64,000 nt of DNA. Source: JAWKIJ01 sp041394325. GTDB lineage: Bacteria; Actinomycetota; Acidimicrobiia; Acidimicrobiales; Microtrichaceae. Made by a program: the position numbers and the translations under genes. The stretch covers positions 434,001 to 498,000 of the forward strand of contig JAWKIJ010000001.1 of NCBI GenBank assembly GCA_041394325.1, given 5' to 3'. The notes beneath the pieces were generated by a model that worked only from the letters and a program-made list of their open reading frames with translations, did no database searches and was not told the DNA's origin. Within the stretch, counting starts at the first letter, position 1. Each line of letters opens with the position of its first letter. Positions 28,901-36,880 of this stretch are shown here, piece after piece.

Positions 28901-29432
28901 CGTGGACGGCACCGCGCTCGGGCGGGCGGTGCACCGTACCCTCGAACTGGTCGACCTCGCCGACCCCGACGGCAACACGCTCCGCGCCGTCGCGGCGACG
29001 GCCGCTCGCACCGAGGGCATCGAGGGCCACCTCTCCCACGTTCTCGACTGCTGTGTCGCCGCGCTCGCGGCGCCGTCGGTCCGTCTGGCCGCGACGCGGC
29101 CCCACCACAAGGAGCACTACCTCGCCGCACCGATCGGAGGGGTGGTCGTCGAGGGTTACGTCGACCTGCTGGTCGAGACCGACGACGGGTTGTTGATCGT
29201 CGACTACAAGTCCGACGACCTCCGCGACCCGATCGGAACCGCGGCAGACGCCGCGGCCGCGCGGTACCGCCTCCAGGCCGCGACCTACGCGGCCGCCCTC
29301 TCGATCACCACCGGCCTGCCGATCGCCGGCGCCGCCTTCGTCTTCTGCGGTACACAACCCGCGTTGGAGCGCTACGTCGGCGATCTCGACACCGCGATGG
29401 CCGAGGTCGAGCAGGCGGTAAAGACGCGCTGA
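25944..29432 (+). CDS. addA: AddA/UvrD-RecB-type helicase-nuclease
   Basis: 1,162 residues. Superfamily 1 helicase motifs in order: GAGSGKT (30-36, Walker A), AITFTEAAAAELRERI (Ia), LDEFQDTDPIQ (II), FVGDPKQSIYRFR (III), TNFRS (IV), STIHGAKGLEFP (V) and LLYVGATRARDHL (VI). The C-terminal nuclease has EGYVDLLVE and LLIVDYKSDD (Asp...DYK). Acts with the overlapping upstream gene in end resection and recombinational repair. Both subunits keep nuclease motifs, as in AddAB and mycobacterial AdnAB. The ATG overlaps the addB-like stop. Confidence 0.9.
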   Translation: MSEPQVPRDQAERTAIESGPRETTLFVDAGAGSGKTHGLVERIAHLVLECDVPVTAIAAITFTEAAAAELRERIRLRLNRAVVEATATGVAATATAARQELADLDQASISTLHSFAARLLGEFGIEIGLPPELSVLDEVSSRLAAEQRWDTFVAGLYQDPDLDELLYRAAVLGIRIHRAPGSAKSLRSIAEQLTQSWDRIDPLCDAAPPAITEPATDSLDRVLADLSAMLDQGPPAGSGDALADACHDYLARVRELRTMDDPLERVLAVCGAPVPKRNVGKRSGWHQEVKDFIRDVLAPELDDCRSRATEPYLQHLMWLTARHVRSEARRRQAEGTLEFHDLLVLARELLRTSRRARSTLAERYQVIMLDEFQDTDPIQIEIATLIASSAPRTTTIFEHPSPEGTVPDGTTGPAAHADDEPPRWEDVEVAPGRLFFVGDPKQSIYRFRRADVDLFRRARATFGTPEGLRTLTTNFRSVPEILAWVNHCFTGLIDDYQPLDAYRSSSGSADHRPLLVGGPHDGATAAELRAAEADDVAGVIRDIVGNPGDWPVSTSSGGDGPTWRPPTLSDIAVLIPTRTSLPTLRAALDESDIAYRLGTGTLVYHTQEVRDALSALAAIDDPDDSIHLIAALRSPLYACSDVDLAEFRAAGGSWDYRVRWADRLDPVPPGAQPTGEVVVAAMEDLHRRHHDRVWDGPATVLGALLDERGAALLAFGDPHPSDVWHRLRYLRDQARAFEEADGGDLRAFLRWAELQSEDGSRVHEPMLATTDEDAVLISTIHGAKGLEFPVTILAGMTTRGSKPREGYRVLFGDGDDQVPVVKVRPGVASGDFDVRADLESQMDAEEKVRLLYVGATRARDHLVVSCHHRAPKPSAGPAAPATLSHAQRIWQVSGDDRHFTRRWEPTPRGHSDGETTTVVGNEFGTVSPDSAGFRRERDAWVDRRRDLLARVERPAVFAATAIGRAGTASPPPDGEVEARSLLDPDLVDGTALGRAVHRTLELVDLADPDGNTLRAVAATAARTEGIEGHLSHVLDCCVAALAAPSVRLAATRPHHKEHYLAAPIGGVVVEGYVDLLVETDDGLLIVDYKSDDLRDPIGTAADAAAARYRLQAATYAAALSITTGLPIAGAAFVFCGTQPALERYVGDLDTAMAEVEQAVKTR

Positions 29433-29639
29433 GAACGGCCTCGTCGCCGACCATGTGATCGAAACCGTGACGCGACCTGGGTCGTACCGAGCCGGCCCAC
29501 CAGGAGCCGGACCCTGATTCCCCGTCACGTCCCTCCGCCGGCCGTGTGTGAACCCCACTCCTCCGGCGGATGGTGCGGTTCAAGCGGCGTCCGACCTCAC
29601 CTGTCCCAGCCCCGTCTCGGGGCCGTATCTTGGCCCCCC
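29433..29639. other. intergenic region before the fused reductase gene
   Basis: 207 bp between the addA-like stop and the reductase start. It contains one 8-bp inverted repeat (TCCGCCGG at 29534-29541, CCGGCGGA at 29563-29570) with a 21-nt loop and no T-tract. I see no convincing promoter or terminator. Confidence 0.35.
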
Positions 29640-31389
29640 ATGGCCGACGCACACGACCTCATCGTCATCGGCGGCAACGCCGGTGGCCTCTCCGCCGCCG
29701 TGTTCGCCCGACAGAGCGGGCTCCAGCGCGTGACCGTCCTCGAACGAGGCAGCACCCTCGCCCTGCCCGGTGTGGCGGGTGAGCACGGGCTCGACGTCGG
29801 CTACGGGGAGACGGTGACCTCCATCGAACCCCAAGGCGACGACCTCGTGGTCAGCACCCGCCGGCAGTCATACCGCGGGCGGGCCGTGCTGGTGGCGCTG
29901 CGCACCAACGTGGAGGGTTGGGAGGCACCCATCCCGGTCACCGACGGCGACCGGGTCCACGTCGACACCATCCCGTCGCCGGCGAACGATGTCGACGTGC
30001 TCGTCGTCGGCCACACCGACCATGCCGTCGAGTTGACGGTCAGACTCGCGGACCTCGGCGCCGGGGTCGTGCTCGCCGCCGGGGGGATGCGCCCCGGGCG
30101 ACTGTCACCGGTGGGTGCCCAACTCCTCAACGACCTCGAACGGGAACGACGCGCCACCCTGCTGTACTCCTCCTCGCCGGAGCAGATCGCCCAGGTCGAC
30201 GGCTTCCCGATGGCGTACTTCAACGACCGCCGCACCCCCGACCTGCAGTTCGACCACGTCGTGTTCTCCTCCGGTCGGCGGTCGGTCACGCCCGAACACG
30301 TCGGTGCGAGCGACGCCGCGCTCGCCACCGGCCGAGTCTGGTTCCTCGGCACCGACGAGGAGACCCCCGCCACCGCGCCCAGCGCCCCGGGCCACTCGAT
30401 CGGCCGGGCGCTCGTCACCGCGGTGTTCCCCGGTGCGACCGTTCCCGAACCCACCCCGTCCGCGCGTGCCCGCCAGGACGTGCCGGGTGCCGCGGAGGAA
30501 CTGCGCACTCGCCACTACAACGCGACGATCACCCACTTCAGCCCACCCACTCCGACCTGTGGGTACTGCGGATCCGACCCGACCACGGGTCGGTGTCGCA
30601 CCTTCCCGGGCAGTATGCGTCGCTCGGCCTCGGCTACTGGGAGGACCGCGCCGACGACGCCATCGAGGAGAACATCGACGAGAAGTGGGACAAGCTCGTC
30701 CGCCGTTCCTATTCGATCAGCCACCGGATATTCGACGAGCACGGCTACCTCGCGGACGAGGCCGCCGCGGACGAACTCGAGTTCTACATCGTGCTCGTCC
30801 CCCCCACACCCGACAACGTCCCCGGCCTCACACCTCGCCTGGCCTTGAAACAGCCCGGCGACCGTATCTACCTGGGCCCGAAGGTCGCGGGCCGCTACAC
30901 CCTGGCGCCGGTGACGAACCCGGCCGACACCGTCGTGCTGTTGTCGACCGGGACCGGGGAGGCGCCCCAGAACGCGATGGTCACCGAGCTCCTGCGCAAG
31001 GGCCATCACGGCCCGATCGTGTCGGCGGTCTCGGTGCGCCAGTGGGCCGATCTCGGCTATCTCGACAAGCACCGCCGCCTCGAGCAGCGGTTCGCGAACT
31101 ACCACTACCTCCCCAACCGACCCGCGAACCCGACGTCGCCAAGCGCTACATCCAGGACCTGATCCGCGACGACGTGTTCGCGACGGAGTTCGGGGTGACC
31201 CTCGACCCGGCGAACACCCACGTGTTCCTCTGCGGCAACCCGTCGATGATCGGGCTCCCCGAGGAGTCCGAAGGCGGCGAAACGGTCTTCCCCTCCACCG
31301 TCGGGGTCGTGCAACTCCTCGTCGAGCGGGGCTTCACGCTCGACCAGCGCAAGCAGCGCGGCAACATCCACTACGAGGAGTACTGGTAG
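29640..31389 (+). CDS. thioredoxin-reductase-like FAD domain fused to ferredoxin-NADP reductase (two frameshifts)
   Basis: About 583 residues when joined. N-terminal half: FAD-binding LIVIGGNAGGLSAAVFAR, a second nucleotide fold VDVLVVGHTDHAVELTVRL, and WFLGTDEE near its end; the CxxC redox pair of true thioredoxin reductases is not visible. C-terminal half: LPGQYASLGLGYW and RRSYSIS (FAD), LLSTGTGEAPQNAM (NADP), HVFLCGNPSMIG and the family C-terminus GNIHYEEYW. The frame changes at ~30542 (a CCCACCCAC run) and ~31122, both inside the FNR part, so the join of the two domains lies in unbroken sequence ahead of them (LRTRHYNATITHFSP). The fusion itself is therefore probably real. Confidence 0.78.
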
Positions 31390-31404
31390 GCCGGCGACGA
31401 ACCG

Positions 31405-32202
31405 TCAATGCGGGGTCGTACCCCCGTCGACGACGACCACCTGGCCGGTGATGAAGGTCCCGGCGTCGGACACCAACAGCAACGCGGCACCCACGAGTTC
31501 GTCGGGGGACGCGATCCGCCGCTGGAGGTTGGAACCGGCCATCGCCGCCCGCCCCTCCGGTCCCGTCGCCGCCACCATGTCGGTGTCGACCGGTCCGGGG
31601 GCGAGCGCGTTCACCCGGATACCGGCGTGTGCGAGCTCGGCCGCCATCGAGCGGGTGAAGCTCATGAGTGCGGCCTTTCCCGCCGCATATATGGATACGT
31701 GTGCCGAGAACAGGAACGCTCCGACCGACACGACGTTGAGCACCGCGGCGTGTTCGCTCTGGGACAGGAACGGCACCGCCGCCTGGAGCAGGAACATCGG
31801 TCCCCGGGCGTTCACGTCGAAGGACTTCGACCAGGCCTCGGGGGTGAACCCACCCATAGGCTGGGCAAGCGCGTTGGCCGCGTTGTTGACCAGGATGTCC
31901 ACACCACCGAAGCGGCCGACGGCCGCGTCGACCACGGCGTCGAGCGCGTCGAGGTCGCCCATGTGCGCGGGCACTCCGATCGCGTCGCCACCTCCGTCGT
32001 GGACCCCGGCACCTCGGCCGAGGCGAGTCAGGTGCTCGGCGGCCGCCGCGCACGCGTCGGCCTTGCGGCTCGCCACGACGACGTTGGCACCGCTACACAC
32101 GAGCCCCTCCGCGATCGCGAGGCCGATGCCCCGTGTCCCCCCGGTGACGACGGCGGTCCGGCCGGTCAGGTCGAACAGGGAGTCGAGTCGCTCACGGTCC
32201 AT
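31405..32202 (-). CDS. short-chain dehydrogenase/reductase
   Basis: 265 residues, classical SDR. Cofactor motif TGGTRGIG; NNAAN; catalytic Tyr-Lys in YAAGK, with the catalytic Ser in the preceding NVVSVG strand; PGPVDTDM; TGQVVVVDGG. Oxidises or reduces a hydroxyl or keto group on an unknown substrate, plausibly an acyl-CoA or steroid intermediate. The ATG at 32202 has a strong GGAGGG just upstream. Last gene of the operon that begins with the KstR-like regulator. Confidence 0.9.
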   Translation of the reverse strand: MDRERLDSLFDLTGRTAVVTGGTRGIGLAIAEGLVCSGANVVVASRKADACAAAAEHLTRLGRGAGVHDGGGDAIGVPAHMGDLDALDAVVDAAVGRFGGVDILVNNAANALAQPMGGFTPEAWSKSFDVNARGPMFLLQAAVPFLSQSEHAAVLNVVSVGAFLFSAHVSIYAAGKAALMSFTRSMAAELAHAGIRVNALAPGPVDTDMVAATGPEGRAAMAGSNLQRRIASPDELVGAALLLVSDAGTFITGQVVVVDGGTTPH

Positions 32203-32229
32203 CCCTCCACCCTTACACAGCACCCGCGC

Positions 32230-33426
32230 TCAGTCACCGATGACCCCCGAAGCGCGCAGGGCATCGGTCCGATCGCGCCCGATCCCCCACGCGGCCAGCG
32301 CCGCTGCCGTGGTACCGCCCGGTCGAGTCGCGGGGCGTGGGGTGGGAGCAGGGTCTGTACCGAAACGCGGCGCGGGCCCCGGTTGGACCACCCCGGCGAC
32401 CTCGACGAAGGTCTCCCGGGCCCGGTGCTGGGGATGCGACGGTGCCTCACCCATCATCAGGACCGGCGCGACGCACGCGTCGAGCCCTTCGAATCGTTCC
32501 ATCCAGGCGTCACGACTCCGCGATGCGATCGTGGACTCGAAAAGGGCCCGCATCTCGACCCAACGCGTCCGGTCCATCTGCGGGGGCACATCATCGGCGG
32601 CGAGACCGAGCCCCTGCAGCAACGCGCCGAAGAACTCGGGTTCGATCGCGGCCACCGAAAGCCAGCGGTCGTCCGCACACCGGTAGCAGTCGTAGAACGG
32701 TGCGCCGGAGTCCAACAGGTTGGTCCCCCGTTCGTCGGACCAGAAGCCCGACCCGTGTGCGCCGAACAGCGGGGCCATCAACAGCGCGGCGCCGTCCACC
32801 ATGGCCGCGTCGACCACCTGGCCGTATCCCGAGATCGACCTGCGGACCAACGCGGCACAGACGCCGAAGGCCAACAGCATCCCGCCGCCACCGAAGTCGC
32901 CGACCAGGTTGAGCGGCGGGGTCGGCGGCGAATCCGCCCTGCCCACATGTGCCTGCACGCCCGCGACCGAGACGTAGTTGAGGTCGTGGCCGGCGCGCTC
33001 GGCGAGCGGCCCCGACCGCCCCCAACCCGTCATCCTCCCGTACACGAGGCGCGGGTTGACCGCACGAACCGCGTCGGGACCCACACCGAGCCGCTCGGCG
33101 ACACCGGGGCGGAAGCCCTCCACCAGCACGTCGGCGCTCGCGCACAGCTCCAACACGAGCTCCGCTCCACCGGGGTTACGGAGGTCGATCCCCGCTGTCC
33201 AACGGGATCGGTTCAACACGTCCCACGCGGCCAGACCGTCACGCAGGCCCACCTCCGAAGGGGGTGCCTCGTCGAAGGAGGGGCGAGTGACCCGCAGCAC
33301 GTCGGCACCGTGGTCGGCGAGCATCATGGCGCAGAACGGTGCGGGACCGAGCCCCGACAACTCGATCACCCGAATCCCCGCGAGGACGCCGACGCCGACC
33401 GCGCGCCGGGGGTCCGGCTCGGTCAC
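32230..33426 (-). CDS. CaiB/BaiF family, alpha-methylacyl-CoA racemase-like
   Basis: 398 residues. Family III CoA-transferase fold: GLGPAPFCAMMLADHGADVLRV, VDVLVEGFRPGVAERLGVG-type segment, and the racemase-type AERAGHDLNYVSVAGV. AMACR epimerises 2-methyl-branched acyl-CoAs so that sterol side chains and pristanate can enter beta-oxidation. That would suit a KstR-like operon, but classical CoA-transferases share the fold. The GTG start at 33426 is 2 nt from the acyl-CoA ligase stop. Ends 27 nt before the SDR. Confidence 0.85.
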   Translation of the reverse strand: MTEPDPRRAVGVGVLAGIRVIELSGLGPAPFCAMMLADHGADVLRVTRPSFDEAPPSEVGLRDGLAAWDVLNRSRWTAGIDLRNPGGAELVLELCASADVLVEGFRPGVAERLGVGPDAVRAVNPRLVYGRMTGWGRSGPLAERAGHDLNYVSVAGVQAHVGRADSPPTPPLNLVGDFGGGGMLLAFGVCAALVRRSISGYGQVVDAAMVDGAALLMAPLFGAHGSGFWSDERGTNLLDSGAPFYDCYRCADDRWLSVAAIEPEFFGALLQGLGLAADDVPPQMDRTRWVEMRALFESTIASRSRDAWMERFEGLDACVAPVLMMGEAPSHPQHRARETFVEVAGVVQPGPAPRFGTDPAPTPRPATRPGGTTAAALAAWGIGRDRTDALRASGVIGD

Positions 33427-33428
33427 GC

Positions 33429-35120
33429 TCAGGAGGTGGGGGTGTCGCCGGCCCCCGATGCGACCCGTCCGGTCGCCAGTTCCCGGGCCCAGCGGTAGTC
33501 GGGCTTGCCGGCGGGTGAGCGTTCGACGCGCTCGACCACGACGAGAGCACGCGGCACCTTGTAGCCGGCGACTGCCGTCCGGGCGTGGTCTGCGAGCTCC
33601 TCCAGGGTCACCTCGGTCCCCTTCGACGGTGCCACTACCGCGCACACCTGCTCACCGAAGCGTTCGTGGGGGACGCCGACGACGACCGCGTCGTAGACGG
33701 AGGGATGCGACTTCAGGGCGGCCTCGACCTCCTCGGGGTGGACCTTCTCACCACCCGTGTTGATCACCTGGCTGCTACGGCCGCGAAGCCGGATCGTCCC
33801 GTCCTCGTCGACCGTGGCGAGATCCCCGGTCATCACCCAGCGGACGCCGTCGACCTCGACGAAGGTCTCGGCCGTCTTGGCCGGTTGGCGGTAGTACTCC
33901 AGCGGGACGTGGCCGCTGAGGCTGACCCGGCCGACCTCTCCGCTGCCCGGCGCCACGCGCCGGCCCTCTGCGGAGAGCACGGCGGTCTTGTCATCCAGCG
34001 GCATGAAGCGGGTGGCACCCCCGGAGGTCTCGCCCGGCTGCATACGGTGAGCGCCCTGCGCGCCGGTCTCGGAGCTCCCGAAGCCGTCGGTGATCATCGC
34101 TCCCGGCAGGATCTCGTGCAATCGGTCCTTCAACGCTGCGGTCAATGGGGCCCCACCGGAGGCCATCGCGAACAGCGACGACGTGTCGAACGGCCCGGCT
34201 TCGTCCCACGCGTCCAGCAGTGGTCGGGCCATCGCGTCGCCGACGACGATCAACGTGGACACCTTCTGGTCCGCGACGGTGCGCCATACGGCGACCGGGT
34301 CGAAGGACTTGGGGGTGAGCACCACCTTGGCGCCGCAGAACCACCACGACATCGACGTCCACTGGGCCGCCGCATGCATCATCGGCGCCACGGGGAACGC
34401 ACAGAAGTCGAACTCGATGATCCGGTCGAGCAGCTCGGCCGGTTGGTCGACCGGACCGCTCAGGCGCATCGGGTCCCCGCCGCCGATACACGCGAAGAAT
34501 GCATCGCGCTGTAGCCAGACGACACCCTTGGGCATCCCGGTGCTCCCACCCGTGTAGATGACGTAGTGGTCCCGGTCCGATCGTTCACCGATGTCGGCGA
34601 GGAAGTCGCGACCGGGTGAGGAGACTGCGAGCACCTCCTCGTAGGACTCCTGTCCCTCCGCCCCCGAGGCCGGTCCGTCCCCGGTCACCAGCACAGTGAC
34701 GATCCCCGCGTCGACCTCGACTCCCTCGCCGCCGCCGTCGCGCATGCGACGACGTGTGTCGACGACGCGATCCGCGAGTTCCGCGCTCGTCACGATCGCG
34801 CGGACCCTTGCATCGGTGAACAGGTAGCCCAGCTCGTCGGCGACGTAGCGGTAGTTGACGTTGATCGGCACCGCCCGGATCTTGAAGCAGCCCAACAGCG
34901 ACTCGACGTACTCGGGCCCGTTCAGCAGGTGGATCCCGACGTGGTCACCCGGCCGGACACCACGGGCCCACAGCACGTTCGCGACACGGTTCGCCCTCGC
35001 TTCGAGCTCCGCGTAGGTGAGCTCGACACCGTCGCAGACGAGGGCCACCCGCTCCGCGACTCGGTCGCTGACGGCCTCCCAGATGTCGGCGAAGTGGAAG
35101 GTGGACAGGGTGTCGTTCAT
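33429..35120 (-). CDS. acyl-CoA synthetase (FadD-like)
   Basis: 563 residues, full-length ANL ligase. P-loop YTGGSTGMPKGVVW (A3), GFGSSETGAQG (A5), VMTGDLATVDEDG (A7), INTGGEKVHPEEVE (A8) and the C-terminal Lys in SPAGKPDYRWAR (A10). The wording of A3 and A8 is that of actinobacterial fatty-acyl or steroid side-chain ligases; substrate unproven. The ATG at 35120 overlaps the alpha/beta-hydrolase stop (ATGA), so the operon is translationally coupled. Confidence 0.9.
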   Translation of the reverse strand: MNDTLSTFHFADIWEAVSDRVAERVALVCDGVELTYAELEARANRVANVLWARGVRPGDHVGIHLLNGPEYVESLLGCFKIRAVPINVNYRYVADELGYLFTDARVRAIVTSAELADRVVDTRRRMRDGGGEGVEVDAGIVTVLVTGDGPASGAEGQESYEEVLAVSSPGRDFLADIGERSDRDHYVIYTGGSTGMPKGVVWLQRDAFFACIGGGDPMRLSGPVDQPAELLDRIIEFDFCAFPVAPMMHAAAQWTSMSWWFCGAKVVLTPKSFDPVAVWRTVADQKVSTLIVVGDAMARPLLDAWDEAGPFDTSSLFAMASGGAPLTAALKDRLHEILPGAMITDGFGSSETGAQGAHRMQPGETSGGATRFMPLDDKTAVLSAEGRRVAPGSGEVGRVSLSGHVPLEYYRQPAKTAETFVEVDGVRWVMTGDLATVDEDGTIRLRGRSSQVINTGGEKVHPEEVEAALKSHPSVYDAVVVGVPHERFGEQVCAVVAPSKGTEVTLEELADHARTAVAGYKVPRALVVVERVERSPAGKPDYRWARELATGRVASGAGDTPTS

Positions 35121-36184
35121 GGCAGCTCGTCGTCGGGGTGGTGGGTGTCGATCCGGTCGCTCCGGCGCCGCCGCCGCGTGATCGCAGCCTCGACGTCGAG
35201 GCAGGCGTCGGTAATGGCGGTGCCGAACGACTCGAGCACCGGTGATGTGTGGCCCTCGTCGTAGCGACGGATCGAGGCACCGGGGATGTCCGTGGCGAGT
35301 TGGAGTTGCGCCGCGGGGGTGACCGCGTGGTCCTTGGTGGTGATCAGCACCGTGGTCGGGACGTCCACCTGGTGAATCCATCGGCGGGAGTTGAACGTGG
35401 CGATCGCCACCCCTGCCTCCATCGTCATACGCATGTCGTGGCGGCGCATCTCCTGGGCCGCCCAAACCTGCAGCGAGGTCGGCCGGCGGTTGCCCTGCAA
35501 CGGTCCCGGCAGACCCTTCCGGAGGGTGGCCGGTACGTAGCGCATGACCTGCGCGGTGCGGGTCGTTCCGGCGAGTGCCGCCATGGACGCGGCGAAGATC
35601 AACCGCTGCTGTACGCCGGGGATGAACGACGAACTGGTACCGCAGAAGACGAGGCCGCGGACGAGGTCGGGGTGGCGACGCCACAGGAGTTGTGCGACGG
35701 GACCCCCGAGGGAGTACCCGCATGCGATCACCGAGCCGTGGCCCAGTTCGTGGCACAACGCCGCGACGTCGTCGGCGCAGGAGGTGAGGGTGAAGCGACG
35801 ACGGTTGCGGATGCCACGACCGTGTCCCCGCAGGTCGGGGGCGACCACGTTGAAGTGACGGCTGAGCGGTTCGAACGCCTGATACCAGTTGAGCCCACCC
35901 GACGCGAACCAACCGTGCAGCAGCAGGACCGTGTGCGCCTCGGGTGACGGCCCGGCGACCTCGCGGACGAAGGTCGTCCCTCGTTCGGGGAGGTGCACCC
36001 GCCGGCCGAGCGGAAGCCGCAACCCGCCGACCCCCTCGGGAATCGTCGGTGAAATCGCCGGGTTGTCGCGGGGCGGATTGACGAGGTCCTCGGCCGCCGA
36101 GGCGACGGCGGCGGCGGAGTCCTCGCCACGTCGGCGCGACCCGCCGGATCGGCCCCGAGGCGACGAACCGGCCGAGCCGCTCAT
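35117..36184 (-). CDS. alpha/beta hydrolase
   Basis: 355 residues. LLLHGWFASGG (oxyanion region), nucleophile elbow GYSLGG, an acid likely in TTKDHAV, and the catalytic His in YDEGHTSP. A ~50-residue Arg/Ser-rich low-complexity N-terminus precedes the fold. Reaction unknown: lipase, esterase or C-C hydrolase are all possible. Overlaps the regulator upstream and the acyl-CoA ligase downstream by 4 nt each. Confidence 0.87.
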   Translation of the reverse strand: MSGSAGSSPRGRSGGSRRRGEDSAAAVASAAEDLVNPPRDNPAISPTIPEGVGGLRLPLGRRVHLPERGTTFVREVAGPSPEAHTVLLLHGWFASGGLNWYQAFEPLSRHFNVVAPDLRGHGRGIRNRRRFTLTSCADDVAALCHELGHGSVIACGYSLGGPVAQLLWRRHPDLVRGLVFCGTSSSFIPGVQQRLIFAASMAALAGTTRTAQVMRYVPATLRKGLPGPLQGNRRPTSLQVWAAQEMRRHDMRMTMEAGVAIATFNSRRWIHQVDVPTTVLITTKDHAVTPAAQLQLATDIPGASIRRYDEGHTSPVLESFGTAITDACLDVEAAITRRRRRSDRIDTHHPDDELP

Positions 36185-36801
36185 CGTGGCCCCAACATCA
36201 ACATGGTGGCATCGGCGAGCTTGCGATCGACCGAGGCCTGACCGTCCACTCCTCCGATCCAGGCGACCAGTGACGACAACCAGACCTCCTCGAGGACCTC
36301 GGCGACCAGCCGCTCCCGCACACCGAGGGAGCGGCCGTCGGTCGAGCCGCTCGGGTCGATCGCGGCGACGATGATCCCGCCCATCAGGTCTCGCACCTCC
36401 CGGACGACGGGGGCGACCGTCTCGTCGCCCGCGGCGAGCGAACGGATGACGGCGACGGCGAAGCGATGTTGACGCTGCAGCGCACGGTTGGCACGGGTCA
36501 GCACGTCGATGACCCTGGCCGCCTCGTCCCCACCGACCGCGGGGCGCACCGCGAGGCGCTGCTCCAACGCCTGGATCTGTTGTCGGAGCGCGGAGACCAA
36601 CAGGTGCTCCTTGGAGGGGAAGTAGCGGTACAGGGTGCCGAGGGCGACCTCGGCCTCGTTGGCGACGGCGCGCATCTGCACCGCGTCGAAACCGCCCTCG
36701 ACCGCGAGCCGGGTGGCGACGTGCAGCATGCGCTCGCGTCGGTCCTGTTGCGGTTTGGTGAGGGTCACGCCGCTCCGATCGCTACTCGAGGACGGGACCA
36801 T
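36181..36801 (-). CDS. kstR-like: TetR family regulator, KstR-like
   Basis: 206 residues. The DNA-binding domain contains GGFDAVQMRAVANEAEVALG and TLYRYFPSKEHLLVSAL, which from memory follows the Mycobacterium KstR sequence almost word for word; the C-terminal VWLSSLVAWIGG also fits. KstR represses cholesterol and lipid catabolism and is released by an acyl-CoA steroid intermediate. A KstR-type operator lies at 36815-36828, just upstream, implying autoregulation of the operon down to the SDR at 31405. Start uncertain: ATG at 36801 leaves almost no leader after the operator; the GTG near 36768 is the alternative. Confidence 0.85.
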   Translation of the reverse strand: MVPSSSSDRSGVTLTKPQQDRRERMLHVATRLAVEGGFDAVQMRAVANEAEVALGTLYRYFPSKEHLLVSALRQQIQALEQRLAVRPAVGGDEAARVIDVLTRANRALQRQHRFAVAVIRSLAAGDETVAPVVREVRDLMGGIIVAAIDPSGSTDGRSLGVRERLVAEVLEEVWLSSLVAWIGGVDGQASVDRKLADATMLMLGPR

Positions 36802-36802
36802 G

Positions 36803-36828
36803 GTTGCAGAAACCTGCAACGCGTTCTA
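36803..36828. promoter_or_regulatory. KstR-type operator with overlapping palindrome
   Basis: TGCAACGCGTTCTA at 36815-36828 fits the published KstR consensus TnnAACnnGTTnnA. It overlaps a second inverted repeat, GTTGCAG (36803-36809) and CTGCAAC (36814-36820), with a 4-nt spacer. The site sits between the divergent regulator and phospholipase genes, 14 bp from the regulator ATG and 53 bp from the phospholipase start. Confidence 0.75.
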
Positions 36829-36880
36829 GGAATCGCACTTTTGGCGACACGGTGGGCACCCGAGGGATATCTTCGCGCCC

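Noticed and set aside
29534..29570. 8-bp inverted repeat after the addA-like gene
   Set aside because: Large 21-nt loop and no T-tract; expected by chance in such GC-rich DNA.
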